This document shows positions 1-12,137 of a stretch of DNA of 64,000 nucleotides, piece by piece (position 1 is the first letter of the stretch; each line of letters opens with the position of its first letter). The stretch is from Reclinomonas americana ATCC 50394 (lineage: Eukaryota; Jakobida; Jakobea; Jakobida), in assembly GCA_048213135.1 (NCBI GenBank), contig PS015164.1, positions 1 through 64,000 of the forward strand. The letters run 5' to 3'. A model generated the notes under the pieces. It had not been told where the DNA came from. It saw only the letters and a list, made by a program, of their open reading frames with translations, and ran no database searches. A program made the position numbers and the translations under genes.

Positions 1-1
1 T

Positions 2-3000
2 GGTGTGATTACTGGCGGCAGCGTGACGACCGCTGGCTCGCTGCAAGGTGGTAGCGTCAGCACTCTCGGCGTGATCAACGCTGGTGGCGTGATTACTGGC
101 GGCAGTGTAACGACCGCTGGTTCTCTGCAAGGCGGCAGCATCAGCACTCTCGGTGTGATCAACGCTGGTGGTTTGATCACTGGCGGCAGTGTGACGACCG
201 CTGGCTCTCTTCAAGGCGGCAGCGTAAGCACTCTCGGCGTGATCAATGCCGGTGGTGTGATTACTGGCGGCAGTGTGACGACAGCTGGCACTATGCAGGG
301 TCTGTCTCTGAGTGCATCTGGCGTCATCAGCGGCGGAAGTGTGACGGCTGTGGGTTCGCTGCAAGGCGGCAGCATCAGCACTCTCGGCGTGATCAATGCC
401 GGTGGCTTGATCACGGGCGGCAGTGTGACGACAGCCGGCTCTCTGCAGGGCGGCAGCATCAGCACTCTGGGTGTGATCAGTGCCGGTGGTGCGATTACTG
501 GCGGCAGTGTGACGACTGCTGGTTCTCTGCAAGGCGGTAGCGTCAGCACTCTCGGCGTGATCAACGCTGGCGGTCTGATCACTGGCGGCAGTGTGACGAC
601 CGCTGGTTCTCTGCAAGGCGGCAGCGTCAGCACTCTTGGTGTGATCAATGCCGGTGGTGTGATTACTGGCGGCAGTGTGACGACAGCTGGTTCTCTTCAA
701 GGCGGCAGTGTCAGCACCCTCGGCGTGATCAATGCTGGCGGTTTGATTACTGGCGGCAGTGTGACAACCGCTGGCACTGTGCAGGGCCTGTCTTTCAGCG
801 CATCTGGTGTCATCAGTGGTGGCAGTGTGACCACTGTGGGTTCCCTGCAAGGCGGCAGCATCAGCACTCTCGGTGTGATCAACGCTGGTGGTTTGATTAC
901 TGGCGGCAGTGTGACAACCGCCGGCTCTCTGCAAGGCGGCAGCATCAGCACTCTTGGTGTGATCAATGCCGGTGGCTTGATCACTGGCGGCAGTGTGACA
1001 ACCGCCGGCTCTCTGCAAGGCGGCAGCATCAGCACTCTTGGTGTGATCAATGCCGGCGGTCTGATTACTGGCGGCAGTGTGACGACCGCTGGTACGGTGC
1101 AGGGCCTGTCTCTGAGTGCATCAGGAGTCATCAGCGGTGGCAGTGTGACGACAGCTGGTTCGCTGCAAGGCGGCAGCATCAGCACCCTCGGCGTGATCAA
1201 TGCCGGTGGTCTGATTACCGGCGGCAGTGTGACGACAGCTGGCACTATGCAGGGTCTTTCTATCAGTGCATCTGGCGTCATCAGCGGTGGCAGTGTGACG
1301 GCTGTGGGCTCTCTGCAAGGCGGCAGCGTAAGCACTCTCGGTGTGATCAATGCCGGTGGTCTGATTACTGGCGGCAGTGTGACGACAGCTGGTTCTCTGC
1401 AAGGAGGCAGCGTCAGCACCCTCGGCGTTATCAACGCTGGCGGTCTGATTACTGGCGGCAGTGTGACGACCGCTGGTTCGCTGCAGGGCGGCAGCATCAG
1501 CACTCTCGGTGTGATCAGTGCCGGTGGTGTGATTACTGGCGGCAGTGTGACGACTGTGGGTTCTCTGCAAGGAGGCAGCATCAGCACTCTCGGCGTGATC
1601 AACGCTGGCGGTCTGATTGCCGGTGGCAGCGTGACGACAGCTGGCACGGTACAGGGTCTGTCTCTCAGCGCATCTGGCGTCATCAGCGGTGGCAGTGTGA
1701 CGACTGTGGGTTCTTTGCAAGGCGGCAGCGTAAGCACCCTCGGCGTCATCAACGCTGGCGGTCTGATTACTGGCGGCAGTGTGACGACCGCTGGTTCTCT
1801 GCAAGGCGGCAGTGTCAGTACTCTCGGCGTGATCAACGCTGGCGGTCTGATTACTGGCGGCAGTGTGACGACTGCTGGTTCTCTGCAAGGCGGCAGCATC
1901 AGCACTCTCGGCGTGATCAACGCTGGCGGTCTGATTACTGGCGGTAGCGTAACGACAGGTGGCACGGTGCAGGGCCTGTCTCTCAGCGCATCTGGTGTCA
2001 TCAGCGGCGGCAGTGTCACCACCGTGGGTTCGCTGCAAGGCGGCAGCATCAGCACTCTCGGCGTGATCAATGCCGGTGGTCTGATTACCGGTGGCAGTGT
2101 GACGACAGCTGGTTCTCTGCAAGGCGGTAGCGTCAGTACTCTCGGCGTGATCAACGCTGGCGGTCTGATTACTGGTGGCAGTGTGACGACCGCTGGTTCT
2201 CTGCAAGGCGGCAGCATCAGCACTCTCGGCGTGATCAACGCTGGCGGTCTGATTACTGGCGGTAGCGTAACGACAGGTGGCACGGTGCAGGGCCTGTCTC
2301 TCAGCGCATCTGGTGTCATCAGCGGCGGCAGTGTGACCACTGTGGGCTCACTGCAAGGCGGTAACGTCAGCACTCTCGGCGTGATTAACGCTGGCGGTTT
2401 GATCACCGGTGGTAGTGTGACGACAGCTGGTTCACTACAAGGCGGCAGCATCAGCACCCTCGGCGTGATCAATGCCGGTGGTCTGATTACCGGTGGCAGT
2501 GTGACGACAGCTGGTTCGCTGCAAGGAGGCAGCGTCAGCACCCTCGGCGTTATCAACGCTGGCGGTCTGATTGCTGGCGGCAGTGTGACGACAGCTGGTT
2601 CGCTGCAAGGAGGCAGCATCAGCACTCTCGGCGTGATCAATGCTGGCGGTCTGATTACTGGCGGTAGCGTAACGACAGGTGGCACGGTGCAGGGCCTGTC
2701 TCTCAGCGCATCTGGTGTCATCAGCGGCGGCAGTGTGACCACTGTGGGCTCACTGCAAGGCGGTAGCGTCAGCACTCTCGGCGTGATTAACGCTGGCGGT
2801 CTGATCACCGGTGGTAGTGTGACGACAGGTGGTTCACTACAAGGCGGCAGCATCAGCACCCTCGGCGTGATCAACGCTGGCGGTCTGATCACCGGTGGTA
2901 GTGTGACGACCGCTGGATCGCTGCAAGGCGGCAGCATCAGCACTCTCGGTGTGATCAATGCCGGTGGTCTGATTACCGGTGGCAGTGTGACGACAGCTGG

Positions 3001-5750
3001 TACGGTGCAGGGCCTGTCTCTCAGCGCATCTGGTGTCATCAGCGGTGGCAGTGTGACGACTGTGGGTTCGCTGCAAGGCGGCAGTATCAGCACTCTCGGG
3101 GTCATCAACGCTGGTGGCTTGATCACTGGCGGCAGTGTGACGACAGCCGGCTCTCTCCAAGGCGGCAGCATCAGCACTCTGGGTGTGATCAATGCTGGCG
3201 GTCTGATTACTGGCGGCAGTGTGACGACCGCTGGTTCTCTGCAAGGCGGCAGCATCAGCACCCTCGGTGTGATCAATGCTGGCGGTCTGATTACTGGCGG
3301 CAGTGTGACGACAGCTGGCACTGTGCAGGGTCTGTCTCTCAGCGCATCTGGTGTCATCAGCGGTGGCAGTGTGACGACTGTGGGTTCTTTGCAAGGCGGC
3401 AGCATCAGCACTCTCGGCGTGATCAATGCCGGTGGTGTGATTACCGGCGGCAGCGTGACGACAGCCGGCTCTCTCCAAGGCGGCAGCATCAGCACTCTGG
3501 GTGTGATCAATGCTGGCGGTCTGATTACTGGCGGCAGTGTGACGACAGCTGGCACGGTACAGGGTCTGTCTCTCAGCGCATCTGGTGTCATCAGCGGTGG
3601 CAGTGTGACGACTGTGGGTTCGCTGCAAGGCGGCAGTATCAGCACTCTCGGCGTGATCAATGCCGGTGGCGTGATTACTGGCGGCAGTGTGACGACAGCT
3701 GGTTCGCTGCAAGGAGGCAGCGTCAGCACCCTCGGCGTTATCAATGCCGGTGGCGTGATTACTGGCGGCAGTGTGACGACCGCTGGTTCTCTGCAAGGCG
3801 GTAGCATCAGCACTCTCGGCGTTATCAACGCCGGTGGCTTGATTACTGGCGGCAGCGTGACAACCGCTGGCTCTCTTCAAGGCGGCAGCGTAAGCACTCT
3901 CGGCGTTATCAACGCTGGCGGTCTGATTACTGGCGGCAGTGTGACGACCGCTGGTTCGCTGCAAGGAGGCAGCGTCAGCACCCTCGGCGTTATCAATGCC
4001 GGTGGCGTGATTACTGGCNNNNNNNNNNNNNNNNNNNNGGCAGTGTGACGACAGCTGGTTCGCTGCAAGGAGGCAGCGTCAGCACCCTCGGCGTTATCAA
4101 CGCTGGCGGTCTGATTACTGGCGGCAGTGTGACGACCGCTGGTTCGCTGCAGGGCGGCAGCATCAGCACCCTCGGCGTTATCAACGCTGGCGGTCTGATT
4201 ACTGGCGGCAGTGTGACGACAGCTGGCACTGTGCAGGGCCTGTCTCTTAGTGCATCTGGCGTCATCAGCGGTGGCAGTGTGACGGCTGTGGGCTCTCTGC
4301 AAGGCGGCAGCGTAAGCACTCTCGGTGTGATCAATGCCGGTGGTCTGATTACCGGCGGCAGCGTGACGACAGCTGGCACTGTGCAGGGTCTGTCTCTCAG
4401 TGCATCTGGAGTCATCAGCGGTGGCAGTGTCACCACCGTGGGTTCGCTGCAAGGCGGCAGTATCAGCACCCTCGGCGTGATCAATGCCGGTGGCGTGATT
4501 ACTGGCGGCAGTGTGACGACCGCCGGTTCTCTGCAAGGCGGCAGTGTCAGTACTCTCGGTGTTATCAACGCTGGCGGTCTGATTACTGGCGGTAGTGTGA
4601 CGACCGCTGGATCGCTGCAAGGCGGCAGTATCAGCACTCTCGGTGTCATAAATGCCGGTGGCTTGATTACTGGNNNNNNNNNNNNNNNNNNNNNNNNNNN
4701 NNNNNNNNNNNNNNNNNNNNNNNNNNNNNNNNNNNNNNNNNNNNNNNNNNNNNNNNNNNNNNNNNNNNNNNNNNNNNNNNNNNNNNNNNNNNNNNNNNNN
4801 NNNNNNNNNNNNNNNNNNNNNNNNNNNNNNNNNNNNNNNNNNNNNNNNNNNNNNNNNNNNNNNNNNNNNNNNNNNNNNNNNNNNNNNNNNNNNNNNNNNN
4901 NNNNNNNNNNNNNNNNNNNNNNNNNNNNNNNNNNNNNNNNNNNNNNNNNNNNNNNNNNNNNNNNNNNNNNNNNNNNNNNNNNNNNNNNNNNNNNNNNNNN
5001 NNNNNNNNNNNNNNNNNNNNNNNNNNNNNNNNNNNNNNNNNNNNNNNNNNNNNNNNNNNNNNNNNNNNNNNNNNNNNNNNNNNNNNNNNNNNNNNNNNNN
5101 NNNNNNNNNNNNNNNNNNNNNNNNNNNNNNNNNNNNNNNNNNNNNNNNNNNNNNNNNNNNNNNNNNNNNNNNNNNNNNNNNNNNNNNNNNNNNNNNNNNN
5201 NNNNNNNNNNNNNNNNNNNNNNNNNNNNNNNNNNNNNNNNNNNNNNNNNNNNNNNNNNNNCGGTAGTGTGACGACCGCTGGCTCGCTGCAAGGCGGCAGC
5301 ATCAGCACCCTCGGTGTGATCAACGCTGGCGGCCTGATTACTGGCGGCAGTGTGACGACCGCTGGTTCTCTGCAAGGCGGTAGCGTCAGCACTCTGGGTG
5401 TGATCAACGCTGGCGGTCTGATTACTGGCGGCAGTGTGACGACAGCTGGCACTATGCAGGGCCTGTCTCTCAGCGCATCGGGAGTCATCAGTGGTGGCAG
5501 TGTGACCACTGTGGGCTCACTGCAAGGCGGCAGCATCAGCACCCTCGGCGTCATCAACGCTGGCGGTCTGATTACTGGCGGTAGCGTAACGACAGCTGGC
5601 ACTGTGCAGGGTCTGTCTCTCAGCGCATCTGGTGTCATCAGCGGCGGCAGTGTGACGACTGCTGGTTCTCTGCAAGGCGGCAGCATCAGCACCCTCGGCG
5701 TGATCAGTGCCGGCGGTCTGATTACTGGCGGTAGTGTGACGACATCTGGT
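2..5750 (+). repeat. 84-bp coding tandem repeat array
   Basis: The array encodes a 28-residue unit, GGLIT-GGSVTTAGSLQ-GGSISTLGVINA, with a recurring variant containing GTVQGLSLSASGVIS. Variant units recur every two to four basic units, which suggests higher-order duplication. The units differ mostly at third codon positions, so the protein is under selection. Two N runs (20 and 587) lie inside, and the true copy number is unknown. The minus strand is also open for over 1000 codons through the array, which is a side effect of the repeat composition. Confidence 0.95.
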
Positions 5751-6916
5751 TCCGTGTCAACGTCGACACTCAGCGTCGCATCCACGACAACAATCAACGG
5801 TCGGCTGCGCCTGAAGCAGGACAATACTAACTATACGGTTTCCACACCCGATGGATATGGCTTCCTGCAGTACACGTCGACGCAGAAAGTTTCGTGTTCG
5901 TTTCCCGGTCGAAGTTTTTCTTGCTTTGTACTCATCATTGATGCTGCCGCCAGTTGTACTTGCTCGGTGACGATGGAACGTACTACAGCATGACAACCAC
6001 GGTCAGTTCATGTTTTTGTCGATTCTGCTCTGCTCGCTGTGCTCACCTTGCTCGTTCTCCGATGCAGACGGGTTCTACGCCCTCGGACGCCCGCCTGAAG
6101 CAGAACGTTCAGCCAATCGCAGGCGCCAATAGCCTCGTCCGTCGACTCCGTGGCCGTACGTTTGAGTGGAATACGGTGGGTATTGCCATGTGGCTGTGTG
6201 TGCGTGTGCGTCTGTGGACATTTGTGAGACTCATGACGTCGATTCGTTGTATTGCAGGCCGCCAAAGCATTCGGGTTTGAGCCAGGCGAGAAGTCGATCG
6301 GCTTCATCGCCCAGGAGCTCGAAATGTTGGTTCCTGAACTGATCGAGACCGAGCGTCACCCCAGTGGCTTGGTGAGTCTTGCTGCCCCAGTGTGGCAGTC
6401 GAAATGATCGCTCACGTATCTACATTACAGTCTGTTAAGCGAGTTGCTTACGGCCCGGTGGTGGCCATTCTTGTTGAAGCGCTGAAAGAGCAGCAGTTGA
6501 CACTGGAGCAGCAGCAGTTGACACTGGAGCAGCAGCAGTTGACACTGGAGCAGCAGCAGTTGACGGTGGAGCAGCAGCAGAATGTGCTCACCGTCTACGA
6601 TGCCGAGTTTGCGAATCAGCGGCTGAAGATGGCTGATCAGGAACGTATTAATCGGGAGCAGGAGTTGAAGATGGCTGAACAGGAACGCGTGACCCAAGAG
6701 CAGCTTGCCGAGCAAAAGCGCATCACACAGGAGCAGGAGCTGAAGGTGGCTGAACAGGAGCTGAAGCTCGCGGAACAGGAACGCGAGTTGACCGAACTTC
6801 GTCGTCTTGCCGAGGTGCACTCGCAGCAAATCGCCGAACTGAGCCGTTTGATGGCCACGCTGGCGGCAGCACGTTCCAGCAACGAACTTTCCCAGCAAGA
6901 CAACAAGCCAATGTAA
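2..6916 (+). CDS. Giant repeat protein with C-terminal S74 intramolecular chaperone domain (5' partial)
   Basis: The frame is open from base 2, so the gene starts upstream of the window. Visible exons: 2-5888 (broken by N runs 4019-4038 and 4674-5260, across which the frame shifts because gap lengths are nominal), 5954-6001, 6068-6175, 6258-6371 and 6431-6916. The long exon encodes about 60 or more copies of a 28-residue Gly/Ser/Thr/Val repeat with units such as GGSVTTAGSLQ, fitting a fibrous beta-rich shaft. The spliced C-terminus carries SDARLKQN, then GFIAQELE, VPELIE and VAYGPVVAILVEALKE. These are the hallmarks of the peptidase S74 / endosialidase chaperone domain. The Ser and the Lys five residues later form the known autocleavage dyad, so a C-terminal piece of about 230 residues should be released after the shaft folds. 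A coiled coil follows: four LTLEQQQ units, then KMAEQE-type heptads. S74 domains are typical of phage tail spikes and of MYRF-type eukaryotic proteins. Cell-surface or fibre function is inference. Confidence 0.85.
4674..5260. other. Largest gap in the S74 repeat array
   Basis: 587 N. The reading frame differs on the two sides, so the length is not exact. Other N runs: 4019-4038, 14516-14613, 20060-20335, 21330-21714, 27073-27092, 27802-27821, 29450-29469, 36757-36776, 38786-38875, 43770-44698, 46397-46535, 48429-48646, 49337-49356, 52287-52417, 58187-58936. Most abut simple repeats. Confidence 0.99.
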
Positions 6917-6929
6917 CAACATGCAGTGT

Positions 6930-6935
6930 TTTATT
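6930..6935 (-). terminator. Poly(A) signal AATAAA of the glycogen phosphorylase gene
   Basis: TTTATT on the plus strand reads AATAAA on the minus strand, 38 nt past the phosphorylase stop. It sits in the 56-bp gap between the convergent stops of the S74 gene and glycogen phosphorylase, so the two transcripts probably overlap at their 3' ends. Confidence 0.5.
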
Positions 6936-6972
6936 GACAATCTCTCCAACAATGGTTTGGCACCTCTATTCT

Positions 6973-9900
6973 TCAGGGAGAGTGACTGTCTCGGTTGATG
7001 AGCACATGCGGACTCTTGTAAGGGTCGGGGCGTGCACAAGGAATCACATGCCAGATTTGCTCGGCATACTGCAATAGATCTCGATTAGTAGTGACACACG
7101 CAGTTGCATATGCAGGCTCTGCACGCCGCACCTCGCGCACACTGCGATCGGAGGAAAAGTAGCCGCTGCGAGCAGTCGAAGTCAGACTCTTGCGAATCCA
7201 CTCTCGTGGATTCTTGTACAGCTCGTCCACATTGCCCTGAATCCGGAGATAGTCGGCAAAGTCATATGCTGCAATGTACTGTCATTGTCGCACGATGAGC
7301 TCAGCAAGTGAGCAAGCAACAACAGGTGCACCGGCGGGGGAGCATAACGCACCTTGTTGAAGATGGTGCCGACAAAACGATCAAATCCGAACTGCCGATA
7401 ATCGCCAAACGTGCCACTCCGAATGAGATCCAGCACGCGAGTTAGCCGCTGGTCCTCGCGGAAGCTGCCTGAACGCACTGAATCCCAGGCGGATTGCACC
7501 TGATCACAGCGGCAGCCAAAGATGAACATGTTGTCCTCGCCGATTTGCTCCGCAATCTCCACATTAGCGCCATCCATCGTGCCGATAATCAGGCAGCCGT
7601 TCATGGCAAACTTCATGTTGCTGCAGCGATGTGATGAGTGGCCACCATTCTTCTTGCACTATTCTGCATGGCGGCTCTGACGCAAACAAACCTGGTACCG
7701 GAAGCCTCATAACCGGCAGTTGAAATCTGCTGGCACACATCCGCTGCCGGGATGATGATCTCGGCCAGTGACACCTTGTAATCCGGCAGGAACACCAGTT
7801 TCAAGTACGCATTTGTCTCAAGGTCGTGATTGATCACCGCGGCCACGTTGTTGATCAGCTTGATTGTGATCTTGGCGACCTCGTATCCGGGGGCGGCTTT
7901 TCCGGCAAAAATCACGGTTCTCTTGACCGTTCGCGCACGCTCCTCGGCCGACATTCGCTTCAGCTCGTCCCACCGATGAATCACACTACAACGCAAGCCA
8001 CGGGCATGAACACAACCGCCATGGAAAGTATGCATGCACAGTCCATGTCACACACCTCAGCAAGTTGAGCGACTGCCGCTTGTACTCTGCCAACCGAGAG
8101 CGCACCATTGAGCACTGCTGTGAGTATCGACGGCGAGCGGTCCACCACCACCACCACCACCAAGAACTTACCGTGAATGCGCTTCACGTGCACATCAAAC
8201 AGCGACGACCGATCGACGACGATGCCAGTCTCGTCCTCGATGTGCAGTGCTGCATGGGTTGGAATGGTGCGTGAGCGGCGGATTCAGTCACGCAGCGCGC
8301 TCGTGTTGCGACAAACCCAGAATCTCCTTGTTGTACCGCCGCACTTCTTGCCACTCGCGCTCCAGTTCCGGATCACCAATCACATCGAGCAGGGCCGTCA
8401 GTTTTGAGAGCTTGGTCATCCAGTGATGGTCATCGCACCACTTGCACACCAGTTCGGTGTACTTGGGATTCGCGAGAGCCATCCACCTGTGGGGCCGGGG
8501 GAAATTGTCGTGGTGGTAGTGAGTGCGAGAGGAAGAGAGAGAGAGAAAACATGTGGAAGTTCTCACCGCCGCGGTGTCACTCCGTTCGTGACATTGACAA
8601 AGCGATCCGGAAACATGCTGGCAAAGTCGGCAAAGAGCGAATCACGCAGAATCTCCGAGTGCATTCGCGAGACACCGTTGACTTTGAAGGAGCCGACGGC
8701 TGCCAAGTGAGACATGCGAACCCACTTGGGCTCACCCTCCTCGATGAGACTCATGCGAGCCAGCTTGTCGCGATTGCCAAAGTGTGCCTCCACGTCGATC
8801 AGGAAGCGGCGGTTGATTTCGTAGATGATTTGCATGTGACTGAGCACAAGAACACAAGAGGCGACTGTGAGGTGGTGGCAACTCGGGGACGATGACGCAG
8901 CACACGGACGCACCGAGGCAGCAAGTTCTCCATCAGCGACACGCGCCATTTCTCCAGCGCCTCAGGCAGCACGGTGTGGTTCGTGTACGCAAACGTGTTG
9001 CGCGTGATCTCCCAGGCCTCCTCCCATCCGAGGAACTCTGCGTGTACGTGTGCGTGTGGCAAGACATGAGCTGCTGTCAAGCTGCGTGGTGCGCACGGGC
9101 GCACGTACCTTCGTCGAGAAGAATGCGCATCAGTTCGGGAATGGAAATGGTGGGATGGGTGTCGTTCAGTTGAATCACCACCTGCGGAATCAATGAGTAC
9201 CCTCATGGTGAAAAGAAAGAAATACTGGGCTATGCGAACCTTGTTTGGCAGCTCGCTCAACGGCAGCGACAGCTTTTTGAATCGTCGCAGAATGTCCTGG
9301 ATGGTGGCACTCGAGAAGAAGTATTGCTGCTTCAGGCGAAGCTCGTTTCCTGGGGCGGGAGAAACAGTGAGAGGGGGAAGCGAGAACAATAGAGGTGCGC
9401 CTCACGTACCTCGGTACTGGTGGTCATTCGGGTACAACACCGACGTGATGGTCTCCGACTTGTTCTTCTCTCCAATGGCACCAACATAGTCGAATCTACA
9501 CGAACCGCATCGTGATGAGCGACGGAAGCAGTGAGAGGCGCGTGGAAGTGGGCGGACTGACGAACGAGTTGAACAGGTCGTAGTCAAACTCGCGAGATGG
9601 CTTGGCCTTCCACAGGCGCAGATTGTTCACATTGAAGGTGTCGTAGCCGGGGATCGGGTTGTCGTAGGCACAGGCAAACACGCTTTCGCCACCTTGCCAG
9701 TGCACCTATTCTTCCCCCGCATGAGAAACACCGTGTCACAAGAGGGAACGAAGCAGCTGCAGTGCCATGCAACAAACCCTCATGCACCCGAGCTCGTCCT
9801 CGTACCACGATGTCTCGCCGTAGAAACGAACTGGATAGTACACGTCGAGTCGCTCAATCTCCCACGGGTTTCCGCGAGAAAGCCTGCCACAATAACTAAG

Positions 9901-11567
9901 ACCGACGGCGCAGCGCGAGAAGGATGATGATCCGTGTCTCACCAGTAATCAGGACGCTCCTTCTGGAACCCGTCGACGATGCTCTGCGCAAACATGCCGT
10001 ATGTGTAGCGGATGCCGTATCCCCACGCCGGCAAGTTGGCCGTGGTCATCGAGTCCTACACACGCAGAGGGGGAGAAATGGTCAGCCCAGATGCCCTCCG
10101 CATAACGGTGCACGACAGCAGCAGCAGCAGACCAGATAGCATGCCGCCAGACGCCCGAGGCCGCCGTTTCCGAGTGCTGCATCCTGCTCTTCGTCGTACA
10201 GCTCCTCCAGCGCGTACCCAAAGTCAGTCATCGCTGTGAAACAAGGAGGTGAGTGCTGAGGAGTGCCCATACGCAGCGGGATACGCACACACACCTTGTC
10301 CGTACTCGGAGGTGAGATCGAGATTGAAGAGTGCGTTTTGCAGGCTGCGGCCCATCAGGAACTCCAGACTCATGTAGTACACACGTTTGCCTGCATGCTC
10401 GGTGATGTACTGCGGGGTGGGGATGGAAAGAGAGGTGAGGGGGGTAGGGAGGGCGAGGGAGAGAAGGGGAGGGAGAGGGAGAAGGAGAGAAAGAGAAGTG
10501 GAGGGAGGGGGAGACGAAGAGCGGATGGGTGTGAGGCGCGGTGTGCGCGAGAGAGAGAGAGGAGGAGGAGAGAAGGAGAGAGCGCCACAAGCCTGCACTC
10601 AACATGAGGTCATGAGACCCACAGGAATAAGTCAAACAACACACAGGAGGACTACAACTGTCGCGTCCAGACAACGGCCACCACCAACACACACAACGAC
10701 GAAGGCAAACCTGCTGCGTGTCATTCCAGCTCTCGATCAATCGATCGCGCACACTCAACGCCGTGGCCATGTACGTCGCCCACGACTCAATGTTGAAGCG
10801 AGTGCGTGCCAGCGTGTATTCGACATGGTTGACCACGTACTGCTCAATGTCACGCGGGTCCTTGGACAAGTACGTCGACATGAGCTCCCACATGCGACTG
10901 GTGCCGATCGGATTGCGCAGGTCCGCAGGTCTGTGCAATTACAGTGATAGGCGATCAGTATAGTCGACCAGTAACATGATGGCACGTAGCGCAAGACGCC
11001 GTACCGATACGCGATCTCGTTCTTGGCTGATGGTGACGCGCGATGTGACCAATGTGAGACAACACGCAGCGCAGCGATTCGGACGTGTCCGCATCGACAT
11101 GACGACTTACCGTGACTGCGTCGGCGTTTGAGATGAGGCGTCTTGCGCGGAATCACCGCCATGGAGGTGGGCGAACCTCCTCCACTGTAGGTGACCTCCA
11201 CACGCGCAGTCGGGCTGCTTCCATCGAAGCTGTCGACCACGGGCGGAAATCCACTGTCGCAGAGATGAGAAAAAGCACAGTGAAAGAAGAAGGTGGAGTG
11301 AGGAAGCACTCTGACCAGGGCGACTGCGGCGTGCTACTGAACTGTGTTGTTTGCGAGTGAGCGAGAGAGAGGAAGAACGCACATTGTGAGTTACGCAACA
11401 CGAGATTCCTCAGTGTCGGGCATTCCGCCACTCAGCGAGTTGCGTCGGCGTCGCTCACGTGGTGACATGCTGCCTCCTGCGCCTTGAGTGCCTGTGACTG
11501 ATGCAGAGGCTGGTGTACCACTCATCATCTGCTGTTGTTGTTGTGCGACAAAGTCCAACGTGTTCAT
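6973..11567 (-). CDS. Glycogen phosphorylase, 21 exons, 958 aa
   Basis: Releases glucose-1-phosphate from glycogen or a storage glucan, using pyridoxal phosphate. Exons from the 3' end: 6973-7068, 7132-7268, 7349-7620, 7692-7985, 8056-8086, 8172-8249, 8317-8486, 8567-8839, 8914-9037, 9109-9181, 9240-9349, 9410-9495, 9566-9705, 9778-9883, 9943-10055, 10133-10233, 10295-10409, 10711-10930, 11005-11026, 11111-11253, 11395-11567. They sum to 2877 nt and all phases match. Family motifs in order: [39 protein letters not shown] [60 protein letters not shown] and EASGTSNMKF, whose Lys binds PLP. Exons of 31 and 22 nt are microexons. The N-terminal tail of about 60 residues is Gln/Ser rich and carries [10 protein letters not shown], a candidate phosphorylation site. 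One intron of 301 nt holds a purine-rich tract; the rest are 58-141 nt. Confidence 0.95.
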
Positions 11568-12137
11568 CGCTCCGCAACAACAACACAAAGGAAAACGATT
11601 GGCAAGGAGCGAATCTTGAACCGAATCTTTTCACGCACTCGTTCCCTCTCTCTCTCTTTCTCTGTGTGTTGCGTGCATGCCGCGTGCTGTTGTGACCGGT
11701 GGTGATTGGATACGACGAGGAAAAAAATCATCGTTCACTCATGAAGGTGGCGGGATTGGTAAGCAGTTGTGCGATTATTGGTTGTAGAAGTCGACATTAT
11801 GGTGTGAAACCTTCTTGCAGTGCGATACGAACGCGTGCCGAAACACAGAAGGCGAGAGGATGAGGTGTGTTGATACGCAAGTGTGCAGCGGGCAGGCGCC
11901 ATGTTCAACATGCAGTCTCCCAATTCGGACAGACCACATGGCCATGGATGCTGGCTGTGAAGAGAAGAGGGCAAGCGGTGTGCGGGCAGCACACAGCTGG
12001 GCCGAGGCGTTAGAGAGGCGCACACAAGCACACTGTGACAATGAGACTGCAGCAGTGCGTGAATCCGAACCGGCGCGAATCCGAACGCGCGGTGATTGAA
12101 AGAAAAAGTACGAATACGGCGAGAACATAAGGCGGCT
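11568..12137. other. Intergenic stretch, no gene recognised
   Basis: 570 bp between the start of glycogen phosphorylase and the stop of the ABHD gene, both on the minus strand. It should hold the phosphorylase promoter. A CT run lies near 11646-11665. Open frames here have no recognisable family and no clear splice pattern. Confidence 0.5.

Noticed and set aside
697-3828. 1043-codon minus-strand open frame opposite the S74 repeat
   Set aside because: It mirrors the 84-bp repeat and has Pro-rich translation with no start context or family. The plus strand continues into real exons with the S74 domain.
2-6916. Prophage or viral insertion as source of the S74 gene
   Set aside because: The domain is split by introns with the same style as the neighbours and no other phage genes are present, so a resident gene is more likely.
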